From the NCBI GenBank assembly GCA_027314915.1, contig DAHUZZ010000007.1:1-64000 (forward strand): a stretch of DNA of 64,000 bases, written 5' to 3'. A model generated the notes under the pieces. It was not told the DNA's origin, searched no databases, and saw only the letters and a program-made list of their open reading frames with translations. The stretch is from Thermoplasmata archaeon. Its GTDB lineage: Archaea; Thermoplasmatota; Thermoplasmata; Lutacidiplasmatales; UBA184. Positions 29,465 to 40,845 of the stretch are shown one piece after another. The position numbers were made by a program, and so were the translations under genes. How positions within the stretch are numbered: position 1 is the first letter of the stretch; each line of letters begins with the position of its first letter.

Positions 29465-29725
29465 TCAGGAGCTCGCCGGGGCGGCGGGGGCCGCCGGTGG
29501 GGCGGGGGCGGCGGGCTTCGGGCCCCGTCCCTTGGGCTTCTCGGCCTTCGGGGGCGGGGGAGCCTTCGATTCGGAGTAGCCGCACCGGCCGCACGAGCGC
29601 CGGTTGGCGTGCTCGGCCAGGAAGATGCCGGGGCCGCACTTGGGGCAGGACTTGTGGGTCCGGCCCAGCGTCTCGCCCTTCGCCTCGTACAGCCCGATGC
29701 GTGCTTTCGCCACGGTCCCGCTCAC
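29465..29725 (-). CDS. rps27ae: 30S ribosomal protein S27ae with Ala/Pro-rich C-terminal extension
   Basis: [26 protein letters not shown]; coupled to upstream S24e by ATGA overlap. Confidence 0.9.
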   Translation of the reverse strand: MSGTVAKARIGLYEAKGETLGRTHKSCPKCGPGIFLAEHANRRSCGRCGYSESKAPPPPKAEKPKGRGPKPAAPAPPAAPAAPASS

Positions 29726-30204
29726 TCCTTCTTGGCGTCCGGCGCCGCAGGGGCCTTGGGAGCCTTGGCGGCCTTGGTCGGCTTCGCCGGCTTCGCGGCG
29801 GCCTCCCCCTCCGCCGGGGCGGGTGGCTTCGGCGCGGGCTCCGGTTCCGCCTTGGGCGGGGCGGGCGCGGCGGGGGCCGCGACCGGGGCCGCTTCGGTGC
29901 CGGGGGCTTGGGCGACGGCCTTCTCCTTGAGCCCGTTGCGGATCAGGATGTGCTCGCGGCTGATGGACTTCGCCGCGTCGGCGCTCGTGTAGGCGAGGGC
30001 CTCCCCGCGGGTCTGCGGGGCGCCGAACCGCGCGCGCATCCGCTCGATGACGAGCCGCTCCTTGGGGACCTTGAGCTGCTTGGCGAGCTCGCCGCGCACC
30101 TGATCGATCGTCGGCGTGGGGGCCTCGGCGTGGGTGATCTCGAACCGGTACTCGGTGCGCTGGAGGAGCGGGTTCGCCCGTTCCTCGAGAATCTTAAGCT
30201 CCAA
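29722..30204 (-). CDS. rps24e: 30S ribosomal protein S24e with Ala/Pro/Lys-rich C-terminal extension
   Basis: [32 protein letters not shown]...[16 protein letters not shown] start inferred at 30204. Confidence 0.9.
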   Translation of the reverse strand: MELKILEERANPLLQRTEYRFEITHAEAPTPTIDQVRGELAKQLKVPKERLVIERMRARFGAPQTRGEALAYTSADAAKSISREHILIRNGLKEKAVAQAPGTEAAPVAAPAAPAPPKAEPEPAPKPPAPAEGEAAAKPAKPTKAAKAPKAPAAPDAKKE

Positions 30205-30751
30205 GGTCCACCCGCCTGAGTTCCATCTGTGCGATGAGCGCCCGTACTCGCTCCTTCCCCACGGCGTCCACCGGGACGAAGGAGACCCCAGCACCCGGGA
30301 TGCCGTATATAACGGTGGCCCCGACGGGGAGCGACTCGACGAGGGCGAGGGCGCCGAGGTCCTCCTCCCCCCGCACCACGATGAGCCCGCCGTCCCCCGC
30401 CGCGAGCTCCCGCACCGCGCGGCGGAGCCGTTCGGTGAGCATCCCGGGCGGGTTCCGGACCTCGACCGAGCGCTTCCGGGCCAGGACCTCGAAGGCGCGC
30501 CGGTCGACCGGCTCGTTCCGCTGCGTCGTGTAGTCCACGATCCCCACGAGCGGGACCTTCCCCAGCGCGAGCGCGAGCGCCGTGACGCGGTCCCCGCAGG
30601 AGCCGAAGAGGCGCAGGTGCCGGATGCGGGCCTCGGCCTCCTCGCCGGCGAAGACCGGCCCGTAGCGGTCGGCGAGCGCGCCGCGGAGTCCCTCGGGGAC
30701 TACCCAGACGCGCTCCTCACTTGACTCGGAGCGCGTAGCGGCCCGCGGCAT
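30194..30751 (-). CDS. GTP-dependent dephospho-CoA kinase (DUF359 family)
   Basis: LVGIVDYTTQRNEP, VRNPPGMLTERL, LIVVRGEEDLGALALVESLPVGATVIYGIPGAGV. Confidence 0.85.
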   Translation of the reverse strand: MPRAATRSESSEERVWVVPEGLRGALADRYGPVFAGEEAEARIRHLRLFGSCGDRVTALALALGKVPLVGIVDYTTQRNEPVDRRAFEVLARKRSVEVRNPPGMLTERLRRAVRELAAGDGGLIVVRGEEDLGALALVESLPVGATVIYGIPGAGVSFVPVDAVGKERVRALIAQMELRRVDLGA

Positions 30752-30902
30752 GGATCCCCATCTTCCGGGCGATCTCCGACCGCTCGGGATCGATCACGAC
30801 GAGGTAGCCCTGCCACTCGCGGGAGACCTCTCCGCCGCACCGGGGGCACTTGTTCGCCTCGGTGATCGTCCGGCAGTTCTTGCACGCCTTGAGGCTGATC
30901 AT
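30717..30902 (-). CDS. spt4: Transcription elongation factor Spt4
   Basis: MISLKACKNCRTITEANKCPRCGGEVSREWQGYLVVIDPERSEIARKMGI. Confidence 0.95.
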   Translation of the reverse strand: MISLKACKNCRTITEANKCPRCGGEVSREWQGYLVVIDPERSEIARKMGIHAAGRYALRVK

Positions 30903-31552
30903 GAGGATCCTGCCGCCGGGGTGGCCTTCGCGCCGGCGGACTTCGCGGGCGCCTCCCGCTTCCCGGTCGTCCGCTCCGGCTTGCGGCCGCCGGCCTTCTC
31001 CTCCGCCTTCTTGCGCGCCTCCTGGATCCACTCGAGGCGGCCCAGGCCCGGCTGGCGCATCGTGAGCCCGATGCGGCTGTCCCGGGGGGAGATCTCGGAG
31101 AGCGAGAGGGAGACGATCCGGCCCCGCACCTTGTAGCCGACCTTGAGGTCCTTCTTGGTCTCGACGCCGACGAGCCGCTGGTTGTGCTCGTCGATGTTGA
31201 CCCGGTCGTCCATGATCTGGGAGACGTGGAGGAGGCCGTCGAGCGGCCCGAACCGCACGAACGCGCCGAACTTCCGGATCTCGACGATGGCGCCCTCGAC
31301 GACCTCCTGGAGCTCGGGACGGAAGAGGAGGGCGTGGTACTCGACCTCCTGGTAGACGCCGCCGTCGCCGTGGATGATGTGCCCCTCCCCGATGGGGGTC
31401 ACCTCCCGGATCATCACGGTCAGGTTCTGGCCGTCGACGAGCTTCCCCTCGAACTGCTGCTGCGCGAGCTCGGGGAGCACCGTCGCGAGCTTCAGGCCGA
31501 GGCGCTCGGGGGGGATGCGAACGACCGCGTGCCGGTGGTCCAGATAGTACAT
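30899..31552 (-). CDS. rpo7: RNA polymerase subunit Rpo7 (RpoE')
   Basis: MYYLDHRHAVVRIPPERLG...VEYHALLFRPELQEVVEGAIVEIRKFGAFVRFGPLDGLLHVSQIMDD; ATGA overlap with spt4. Confidence 0.95.
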   Translation of the reverse strand: MYYLDHRHAVVRIPPERLGLKLATVLPELAQQQFEGKLVDGQNLTVMIREVTPIGEGHIIHGDGGVYQEVEYHALLFRPELQEVVEGAIVEIRKFGAFVRFGPLDGLLHVSQIMDDRVNIDEHNQRLVGVETKKDLKVGYKVRGRIVSLSLSEISPRDSRIGLTMRQPGLGRLEWIQEARKKAEEKAGGRKPERTTGKREAPAKSAGAKATPAAGSS

Positions 31553-31622
31553 TCCGGCCGCCGACCTAGACGGCGTATATGATGGTTGCGAGGAGCGCGG
31601 AGGCCCCTCCCGCCGCGCGTTC

Positions 31623-32648
31623 CTACGGCCGGAGCCCCAGGGTCCGGTCCGTGATCGCCATCGAGCGCTCGGCGTCGGGGGCCAGGTCGAACATGGCGCG
31701 GACCGCGTCGATGTTCTCGGGCACGACGATCGACTCCTGGTGGATCGCCTGGAAGAACGCGATCTCCCGGCCGTCCAGGTGGAACCCCTCGTCCCAGAGG
31801 ACGTTCTCCATCATGTCGGGCCGGGGCCCGATCCCGAGGTCCCGGGCGTACTCCATCACCTGGGGCGTCCCGGCCACCCCCTCCCACGCGTGGAAGAGCC
31901 GGAACCGCCGCGTGCCGCGGAAGGCCTCGCGCAGCTCCTCGACGTCGCGGGGCGCGCGGGCGAGCTCGACCTGGTTCACGTGGACGTGCATGAGCGTGGT
32001 CGGCACCACGACCGCGGTCGTCCGCAGGTGGAGATCGGGGTAGATGGTCCGGACGTCGGGGCCGTGGTGGCTCGGGATGTGGAAGCTCGGAAGGATGCCG
32101 TTGATCGGCCCGCGCTGGCTCTCGGCCGGGTCGGCGGCGCGCCGGATGATCGTCGCATCCCACCGCGCGACCCCCCAGCGGGACCGGAGGATCGCCGCCG
32201 CCCGGGCGAGCCCGGTCGTGTTGCAGGAGACGACGCGCACCCGGCGGAGCCCCCGGCACTCCCCATAGTTCGCGAGCGCGCTGAAGGAACGCTCGGCGAT
32301 CTCTGCCTTCTCGCCCCCCTGGAAGATGGCCTTGAGCGAGCTCCGCCGGTCGTACAGCTTCGCGTTCTCCTTGCCCACCTTCTCCGGCGCGCAGTCGATC
32401 ACGACGTCGCACTGGCCCAGCAGATCGTCGAGCGACCCGGCGGTCGGGATCCCGGCCGCCTCGAACGCCTTCGTCCCCGCGTCGCCCGCGATGAAGAGCG
32501 GGTAGCCCTTCCGCACGGCGGTGGCGGCCTCGAAGCTGGGCCGGGTCTTCGCCACCCCGACGAGCTTCAGGTCCGGCTGGCGGGCCACCGCGTCGGCGAC
32601 GCGCTTGCCGATGGTGCCGTACCCGTTGACCGCGACCCGAACCGCCAT
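31623..32648 (-). CDS. gap: Glyceraldehyde-3-phosphate dehydrogenase (archaeal type)
   Basis: VRVAVNGYGTIGKRVADAV, VVSCNTTGLARA, FHIPSHHGPDVRT. Confidence 0.95.
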   Translation of the reverse strand: MAVRVAVNGYGTIGKRVADAVARQPDLKLVGVAKTRPSFEAATAVRKGYPLFIAGDAGTKAFEAAGIPTAGSLDDLLGQCDVVIDCAPEKVGKENAKLYDRRSSLKAIFQGGEKAEIAERSFSALANYGECRGLRRVRVVSCNTTGLARAAAILRSRWGVARWDATIIRRAADPAESQRGPINGILPSFHIPSHHGPDVRTIYPDLHLRTTAVVVPTTLMHVHVNQVELARAPRDVEELREAFRGTRRFRLFHAWEGVAGTPQVMEYARDLGIGPRPDMMENVLWDEGFHLDGREIAFFQAIHQESIVVPENIDAVRAMFDLAPDAERSMAITDRTLGLRP

Positions 32649-32677
32649 GGTCTCCGCGCCGGGAGCAGCCGGCCCGG

Positions 32678-32687
32678 CATAAAAACG
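32678..32687 (-). promoter_or_regulatory. TATA-box candidate for gap
   Basis: Minus-strand CGTTTTTATG about 30-40 nt upstream of ATG 32648. Confidence 0.55.
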
Positions 32688-32718
32688 GTCCCGGACCCGG
32701 GATCCCCCGCGCGGGTGG

Positions 32719-32744
32719 GCGCGCCGAACGCTTTATCGGCGCGC
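32719..32744 (+). promoter_or_regulatory. TATA box embedded in a 9-bp perfect inverted repeat upstream of acyl-CoA dehydrogenase
   Basis: GCGCGCCGA acgcttta TCGGCGCGC; the spacer carries the TTTAT element, 18 nt before ATG 32762. Confidence 0.6.
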
Positions 32745-32761
32745 GTTCCCGCTCGGTCGGC

Positions 32762-33955
32762 ATGGATTTCGAGCTGGGCGATGAGGAGCTCGCCTTCCAG
32801 TCCGCCGTCCGGAAGTTCGGGGACACCGTCCTGCGCCCGCACGAGAAGGAGATCGACTCCACGGGCACCATCCCGCCGGGCGTCCTCCGCGAGATGGCGC
32901 ATCTCGGGCTGCTCGCCATGCCGGTGCCGACCGAGTACGGCGGGCTCGGTGCCTCCGCGGTCCTGACCGAGCTCGCGGCCGAGGAGATCGGCCGGGGCGA
33001 CTTCTCGATGGCGACCGCCGTCTTCTTCCTCCTCGAGGCCGGCTGGGGTCACATCCTCGCGCGGTTCGGCACCGAGGAGGCGAAGCGCGAGGTGCTCCCG
33101 CCGGTCTGCCGGGGGGAGGCGTTCCTGGGCGTCGCCACCACCGAGCCGGGCGGGGGCAGCGATCTCGCCAACCTGCGCACCGAGTCCCACCGCGAGGGCT
33201 CGGGCTTCGTCCTGCGGGGCGAGAAGGCGTTCCTCTCCGGCGTGGAGGAGGCGAAGCGGCTCGGCGGGGGCCACCTCACCCTCACGCGCGTCCGGGGCGG
33301 CCGCGGCTTCAACCTCCTCTACGTGCCGACGAAGCACCCGGGCCTCGCCACCCAGCGCTTCTCCAACATGGGCCGGATGGGGATCTCCACCGGCGCCATC
33401 ACCTACGACGACGCGCGCGTGCCCGAGCAGTACCTGATCGGCCGGGAGGGCGACGGCTTCTCCTGCGCGATGGCCGGGTTCACCGTCGCGCGGACGTTCG
33501 TGGCGGCCGCCTGCATCGGGGCCGCCGAGCGCGCGCTCGAGGTCGGCACCGCCTACATCAAGGAACGGAAGGCCTTCGGGCAACCGCTCGGGAAGTTCGA
33601 GGGGATCCAGTTCGAGCTCGTGGACCTCTACGCGCAGGTGGAGGCGGTGAAGTGGCAGTGCCGGCGGGCGGCCTGGCTCCTCGACCGGTACACGCTGCGG
33701 GGCGATGATTCGCACCGTTCGGAGGTCGACCGGGCCGTGGCGGCGGTGAAGCTCACCGCCCCGCCCATCGCGTTCGAGGCGGTGAAGCGGGTGATGATGT
33801 GGCACGGCGCCGCGGGCTACACCAAGGACGTCGGGCTCGAGCTCGGACTGCGCGGGATCATGTCCTACCTGGTCGGCGCCGAGGGCGGGCTCAACATCAT
33901 GCGGATCATCCTGGGGCGCGAGCTGCTCGGCCGGGAGTTCGTGCCGTACAAGTAG
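32762..33955 (+). CDS. Acyl-CoA dehydrogenase
   Basis: ATTEPGGGSDLANL, GEKAFLSG, FGQPLGKFEGIQFELVDLY, WHGAAGYTKDVGLE. Confidence 0.95.
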   Translation: MDFELGDEELAFQSAVRKFGDTVLRPHEKEIDSTGTIPPGVLREMAHLGLLAMPVPTEYGGLGASAVLTELAAEEIGRGDFSMATAVFFLLEAGWGHILARFGTEEAKREVLPPVCRGEAFLGVATTEPGGGSDLANLRTESHREGSGFVLRGEKAFLSGVEEAKRLGGGHLTLTRVRGGRGFNLLYVPTKHPGLATQRFSNMGRMGISTGAITYDDARVPEQYLIGREGDGFSCAMAGFTVARTFVAAACIGAAERALEVGTAYIKERKAFGQPLGKFEGIQFELVDLYAQVEAVKWQCRRAAWLLDRYTLRGDDSHRSEVDRAVAAVKLTAPPIAFEAVKRVMMWHGAAGYTKDVGLELGLRGIMSYLVGAEGGLNIMRIILGRELLGREFVPYK

Positions 33956-33984
33956 GTCCCGTGCCCGCGCGTAGGCCGACCCGC

Positions 33985-34938
33985 ATGGACGAGCGCCGGT
34001 TCCACGACTGGCTCGCCCGGAGCTCGCGACCGGGCGATGCGGGGATCCTCCCCGTCGGCGACGACGTCGCGGCCCTGCGCTCGGGCCCCGGGCTCCTCCT
34101 CCTGACCACCGACGCCTTCTCGGAGGGCACCCACTTCCGGGCGGAGTCCCCGCCCGCGGCCATCGGCCGCGCCCTCGTCGAGGCGAACCTGAGCGACCTG
34201 GCCTCGAAAGGGGCGCGGCCGGTCGCGTTCCTCCTGGACCTCCTGGTGCCCCCCGAGACCGATCCGGCGTGGGCGCGAGCGGTGGTCCGGGGGGTGCGCT
34301 CCGCCCTGCGCGCGCGCGGCCTCGGGCTCTCCGGAGGGGACACCAAGCCCGCCCGAACCCGGGTGCTGGTCGGCACCGCGGTCGGCACGAGCCGCCGCCG
34401 CCGGCTGCCCCGGCGCGACGGGGCACGGCCCGGCGACCTGGTCGCCACCACGGGCCTCGTGGGCCGGGGGGGCGCGGCGGCGCTCGCCCTCCGGGGGGAC
34501 GGCCCGATCTCCGCGGCCGCCGCGCGGGCGCTCCTTCGCATCCGCGCGCGGCTCGCGGAGGGCGCGGCGCTCGCCCCCTACGCCCGGGCGATGCTGGACA
34601 CCTCCGATGGGCTGTTCGAGGGCGCGCGGCTGCTGGCGCGCGCGAGCCGGGTCGCGGTCCTCCTCGAGCCGGGGCGCCTCCCGCTCGTGCCCGCGCTCCG
34701 CCGAACCCCCGTCCGGCGCCGGCTCGCGACCGCCGGCTTCGGGGGGGACTACGAGCTCCTCCTGACCCTCCCCCGGGACCGGCTCGCGGCGGCCCGGCGC
34801 GCGCTGGCGGCGACGGGGACGCCCCTCACCGTGGTGGGACGGATCGCCCCCGGTGCCGGGGCGTGGTGGGCGGAGGGCGCGACGCGGCGGCTCCTGCCGC
34901 GCGCCGGGTGGGACCCGTTCCGGCCGGCGCCCCCGTAG
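33985..34938 (+). CDS. thiL: Thiamine-monophosphate kinase
   Basis: VGDDVAAL, TTDAFSEGTHFR, ANLSDLASKGARPV, GGDTKPA, LDTSDGL, GGDYELLLTLP. Internal ATG 33985. Confidence 0.9.
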   Translation: MDERRFHDWLARSSRPGDAGILPVGDDVAALRSGPGLLLLTTDAFSEGTHFRAESPPAAIGRALVEANLSDLASKGARPVAFLLDLLVPPETDPAWARAVVRGVRSALRARGLGLSGGDTKPARTRVLVGTAVGTSRRRRLPRRDGARPGDLVATTGLVGRGGAAALALRGDGPISAAAARALLRIRARLAEGAALAPYARAMLDTSDGLFEGARLLARASRVAVLLEPGRLPLVPALRRTPVRRRLATAGFGGDYELLLTLPRDRLAAARRALAATGTPLTVVGRIAPGAGAWWAEGATRRLLPRAGWDPFRPAPP

Positions 34939-35036
34939 CGGACCGCCGCGGACACCGTGGACGCCCTCGTCGAGACGGGAAGCCCCGGACCGCAGGGCAG
35001 GGCACCGCTTTTCCCCCTCGGCGCTCACCGAGGGCG

Positions 35037-35957
35037 ATGGACGCCCTGGTCGCCGAGTCGCTGACCAAGGTCTACCTCGGCCGGGGGCGGCGCCGCACGC
35101 TCGCGCTCGACGGGGTGGACCTCCGGATCGGGAAGGGCAAGCTCTTCGCCTTCCTGGGCCGGAACGGGGCCGGCAAGACCACCTTCATCAAGATCGCCGC
35201 GACGCTCCTCGCGCCCACCTCCGGCCGGGTGTCGCTCTTCGGCGAGGATGTCCTCGCCCACGCGCCCCGGCTCCGCGAGCAGATCGCCGTGGTGCCGCAG
35301 GAGGGGCGGCCGTTCTTCCACCTCACCCCGCGGGAGCACGTCTACGAGTACCTCAGGGTCCGGGGCGCGGGCGCGGAGTCGGCGCACGCCCGGACGGAGG
35401 AGGTGATCGCCGCCATGGGGCTCGAGCCGTACGCGGGCATCCAGGCCCAGGCGCTCTCGGGAGGGCTCCAGCAGCGGACCCTCGTCGCGATGATCCTCGC
35501 CACCGAGGCGCCCTTCCTCTTCCTCGACGAGCCCACGCTCGGGATGGACCCGTTCGCCCGGCGCCAGGTCTGGAAGGTCATCCGGCAGGCGACCCGGAAG
35601 GGGTCGACGGTGCTCCTCACGACGCACTACCTGGACGAGGCCGAGCACCTGTCGGAGGAGCTCGCCGTGATCGAGGCGGGCCGGATCCGCTACCGCGGGA
35701 CCGCCTCCGACCTCAAGTCGAGCCTCGCGCGCGAGGTGCGTCTCGAGTTCGGCCCGGGGTTCACGGCGGAAGAGCTCACCCCCTTCGGCCGGGTCTACGT
35801 CGAAGGGGACCGCACCGTGCTCCTCACCCGGCGCTCCGCGGTCCGCGAGCTGACCGAGCTCGCCCTGGAGCGGGGGAGCGAGGTCGCGCTCGGACCGGTC
35901 ACGCTCGAGGAGGCGTTCCTGGAGCTCGTCGGCCGGCCCATCGAGGAGGAGGCCTGA
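35037..35957 (+). CDS. ABC transporter ATP-binding protein
   Basis: GRNGAGKTTFIK, LSGGLQQRTLVAMIL, FLDEPTLGMDP. Internal ATG 35037. Confidence 0.95.
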   Translation: MDALVAESLTKVYLGRGRRRTLALDGVDLRIGKGKLFAFLGRNGAGKTTFIKIAATLLAPTSGRVSLFGEDVLAHAPRLREQIAVVPQEGRPFFHLTPREHVYEYLRVRGAGAESAHARTEEVIAAMGLEPYAGIQAQALSGGLQQRTLVAMILATEAPFLFLDEPTLGMDPFARRQVWKVIRQATRKGSTVLLTTHYLDEAEHLSEELAVIEAGRIRYRGTASDLKSSLAREVRLEFGPGFTAEELTPFGRVYVEGDRTVLLTRRSAVRELTELALERGSEVALGPVTLEEAFLELVGRPIEEEA

Positions 35958-35958
35958 G

Positions 35959-36732
35959 ATGACGCGCGGTTCGCAGGCCTACTCGGCGCTCCGGATCTGC
36001 TGGTTCAACGGGCTCATCCCGCTGTGGCGGAGCCCGCTCCTCGTGGCCGCGGTCTTCCTCACGCCGTTCAGCTTCCTGTTCTTCCTGTTCGTGATCGAGG
36101 GTCCGACCAACCCCGGCCTCCTGCCCTTCGGGATCACGGGCGGCATCCTCTTCTCGACCCTCTTCGCGGGCAACGGGATGCTCAACGACTGCGCCTACCT
36201 GCGGCTCGAGCGGCAGCTGCAGACGATCTTCGTGGCGAGCCCGGTCCGCCCGTTCTCCTACCTGCTCGGCATGGCGCTCAGCGAGCTCGCCTTCGCGGCG
36301 CCGGCGATCGGGCTGTTCATCCTCATCCTCGCGCTGGTGCATCCGTTCGGCCTCGGGACCCTGCTCGTCCTGCTGGGGGTGATCGGCCTCACCTGGCTCA
36401 TGGCGACCACGCTCGGGTTCCTGATCTCGACCTTCTTCCGGCAGCTCCGGGAGATCTGGCCGATCGGGACGCTCATCTTCTCCACGCTGGCCATCCTGCC
36501 GCCGATCTTCTACCCCGCCTCCGTGATCCCGGCCCGGTGGCAGTGGGCGGCCTTCCTCGTCCCCTCCACCTACGCGAGCCAGCTCGCCCGGGTCGCGCTC
36601 GGGCTCTCCTTCGGGAGCCCGCTCACGCCCCCCCTGCTCAACGCGCCGTGGTTCTACGTCCTCGGCCTCGTGGGCTCGACCGCCCTCTTCGCGGGGCTCG
36701 CGAGCGCGCTCTCGCGCTGGCGGGAGCCGTAG
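35959..36732 (+). CDS. ABC-2 type transporter permease
   Basis: Six hydrophobic segments; immediately follows the ATPase. Confidence 0.85.
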   Translation: MTRGSQAYSALRICWFNGLIPLWRSPLLVAAVFLTPFSFLFFLFVIEGPTNPGLLPFGITGGILFSTLFAGNGMLNDCAYLRLERQLQTIFVASPVRPFSYLLGMALSELAFAAPAIGLFILILALVHPFGLGTLLVLLGVIGLTWLMATTLGFLISTFFRQLREIWPIGTLIFSTLAILPPIFYPASVIPARWQWAAFLVPSTYASQLARVALGLSFGSPLTPPLLNAPWFYVLGLVGSTALFAGLASALSRWREP

Positions 36733-36780
36733 CGCCGGCGCGGACCGCGCCATGCCGACGCACGGTAGAGCCGGACTTAC

Positions 36781-36798
36781 GGCTACCTTCAAGTAGCC
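36781..36798. promoter_or_regulatory. Inverted repeat upstream of glutamate dehydrogenase
   Basis: GGCTAC cttcaa GTAGCC, 38 nt before the TTG start. Confidence 0.45.
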
Positions 36799-36836
36799 AC
36801 TTCCACCTCGCAGTCTTGTCCGGAAGGTGACCCAAG

Positions 36837-38099
36837 TTGCCCGCAGAAGCTGTGAAGGTGAACCCGTTCGAGACGGCCAAGCGACAGGTCGACATCGTCT
36901 GCGACATCATCGGCGTGAACGGTGGCGTCCGGGAGATTCTCAAGAACCCGAAGCGGGAGCTCACGGTGAACTTCCCCGTCCGGCTCGATGACGGGAGCTA
37001 CCGGGTGTTCCAAGGCTACCGGGTCCAGTACAACATGGCCCGCGGACCCACCAAGGGCGGGATCCGCTACCACCCCGACGTGACCCTCGACGAGGTCCGC
37101 GCGCTCGCCGCGTGGATGACCTGGAAGTGCGCGGTCGTGAACCTGCCCTACGGCGGCGCCAAGGGTGGCGTCATCTGCGACCCGAAGCACATGAGCATGT
37201 CCGAGCTCGAGCGGCTCACCCGCCGCTACGCGAGCGAGATCAGCCCGCTCATCGGCCCGGAGATGGACATCCCGGCGCCGGACGTGTACACCGACTCCCA
37301 GACCATGGCCTGGATCATGGACACCTACTCCATGCAGAAGGGCTACTCCGTGCCCGGCGTCATCACGGGCAAGCCCATCGCGCTCGGCGGCAGCGAGGGG
37401 CGCGGCGAGGCCACCGGCCGGGGCTGCGCCTACGTCATCCGCGAGGCGGCGCCCCACGCGGGCCTCAAGGTCAAGGGATCCGCCGTGGCGGTCCAGGGGT
37501 TCGGCAACGCCGGCTCCGTGGCCGCGAAGATCCTCCACGACGAGCAGGGGGCGAAGATCGTCGCCATCTCGGACTCCAAGGGCGGCATCTACACCGCCGG
37601 CGGGATGGACCCGCACAAGGTCGAGGAGTACAAGCACAAGACCGGCTCCGTGACCGGCTTCCCCGGCGCGCAGCCGATCACCAACGAGGAGCTCCTCGCG
37701 TCGAAGTGCGACATCCTGGTGCCGGCCGCGCTCGAGAACGTCCTCACGAAGCGGAACGCCGACAAGGTCCAGGCGAAGATGGTCGCCGAGGCCGCGAACG
37801 GCCCGACGCTCCCCGAGGCGGACGAGATCCTCTTCGAGAAGAAGGTCACCCTCCTGCCCGACATCCTCGCGAACGCGGGCGGCGTCACGGTGAGCTACTT
37901 CGAGTGGGCCCAGGACATCCAGGGGTTCTTCTGGACGCTGGACGAGGTGAACCAGCGGCTCGAGCGGACCATGGTGAGATCCTACGGCGACGTCCACAAG
38001 GAGGCGCAGGCGCGCAAGGTCCACAACCGGACCGCCGCCTACGTGGTCGCGATCCAGAAGGTCGTCGACGCGATCCAGCGCCGCGGGATCTACCCGTAA
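36837..38099 (+). CDS. gdhA: Glutamate dehydrogenase (Glu/Leu/Phe/Val dehydrogenase family)
   Basis: GGIRYHPDVTLDEVRALAAWMTWKCAVVNLPYGGAKGG, AVQGFGNAGSVAA, DILANAGGVTVSYFEWAQD. TTG start. Confidence 0.95.
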   Translation: MPAEAVKVNPFETAKRQVDIVCDIIGVNGGVREILKNPKRELTVNFPVRLDDGSYRVFQGYRVQYNMARGPTKGGIRYHPDVTLDEVRALAAWMTWKCAVVNLPYGGAKGGVICDPKHMSMSELERLTRRYASEISPLIGPEMDIPAPDVYTDSQTMAWIMDTYSMQKGYSVPGVITGKPIALGGSEGRGEATGRGCAYVIREAAPHAGLKVKGSAVAVQGFGNAGSVAAKILHDEQGAKIVAISDSKGGIYTAGGMDPHKVEEYKHKTGSVTGFPGAQPITNEELLASKCDILVPAALENVLTKRNADKVQAKMVAEAANGPTLPEADEILFEKKVTLLPDILANAGGVTVSYFEWAQDIQGFFWTLDEVNQRLERTMVRSYGDVHKEAQARKVHNRTAAYVVAIQKVVDAIQRRGIYP

Positions 38100-38151
38100 G
38101 CCGCGCCGTGCGGACCCGCTCCGGCCCGAACCCCTTCCCCTCCCCCGCCCC

Positions 38152-38790
38152 ATGAGCGCCGGCGGCCTTCCCCGGTGCCGCCTCACGGGCTGGGAGGACG
38201 TGGACCGCTGGGCCGACCGGCTCTCCGGCCGGATCCGCGCCGCCGACCGGGTGCCCGAGACGATCGTGGCGCTCACCCGGGGCGGCTGGGTGCCGGCCCG
38301 GCTCCTGGCGGACCGGCTCGGGATCCATCGGCTCCTCGCGCTCCGGGCGCAGCACTGGGGGGTCACCGCGACCCGGAGCGGGAAGGCCGAGCTCACCGAG
38401 GGGTTCCTCGGCTCGGTCGCCGGCCAGCGGGTGCTGGTCCTGGACGACATCACCGACACCGGCGAGAGCCTCGAGCTCGCCCGGGCCCACGTCCTCGAAA
38501 AGGGACCGGCGCGGCTCGAGACCGCCACCTTCCTCCACATCACGCACTCGAAGTTCGTCCCGGACTACTACGCCGAGGAGATCCCCCGGGACGCCTGGGT
38601 CTGGGTGGTCTTCCCCTGGAACTACTGGGAGGACCTCCGGGCGCTCGCGACGCGCGCCCGGACGGACGGCGGGTCATTCGAGCTCCTCCGCGACACGCTC
38701 GCGCGGGAGGCGGACCTTCACGTGCCCCTCGAGCACGTGCGGCTCGCGCTCGCGGGCGCGGCCCCCGTCGACGCGCGCGGCAGCGCATGA
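38152..38790 (+). CDS. Phosphoribosyltransferase (purine PRT-like)
   Basis: VALTRGGWVPARLLADRLG; PRPP motif VLVLDDITDTGESLELA. Confidence 0.85.
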   Translation: MSAGGLPRCRLTGWEDVDRWADRLSGRIRAADRVPETIVALTRGGWVPARLLADRLGIHRLLALRAQHWGVTATRSGKAELTEGFLGSVAGQRVLVLDDITDTGESLELARAHVLEKGPARLETATFLHITHSKFVPDYYAEEIPRDAWVWVVFPWNYWEDLRALATRARTDGGSFELLRDTLAREADLHVPLEHVRLALAGAAPVDARGSA

Positions 38791-38820
38791 CCCCGTAGGG
38801 GGCCCCGACGGGGGCGCCCG

Positions 38821-40800
<1,980 letters not shown>

Positions 40801-40845
40801 CCCGTGCTTCCGTCCCGCCGTCGCCGGATCCGCGCCGGGCGCCCG

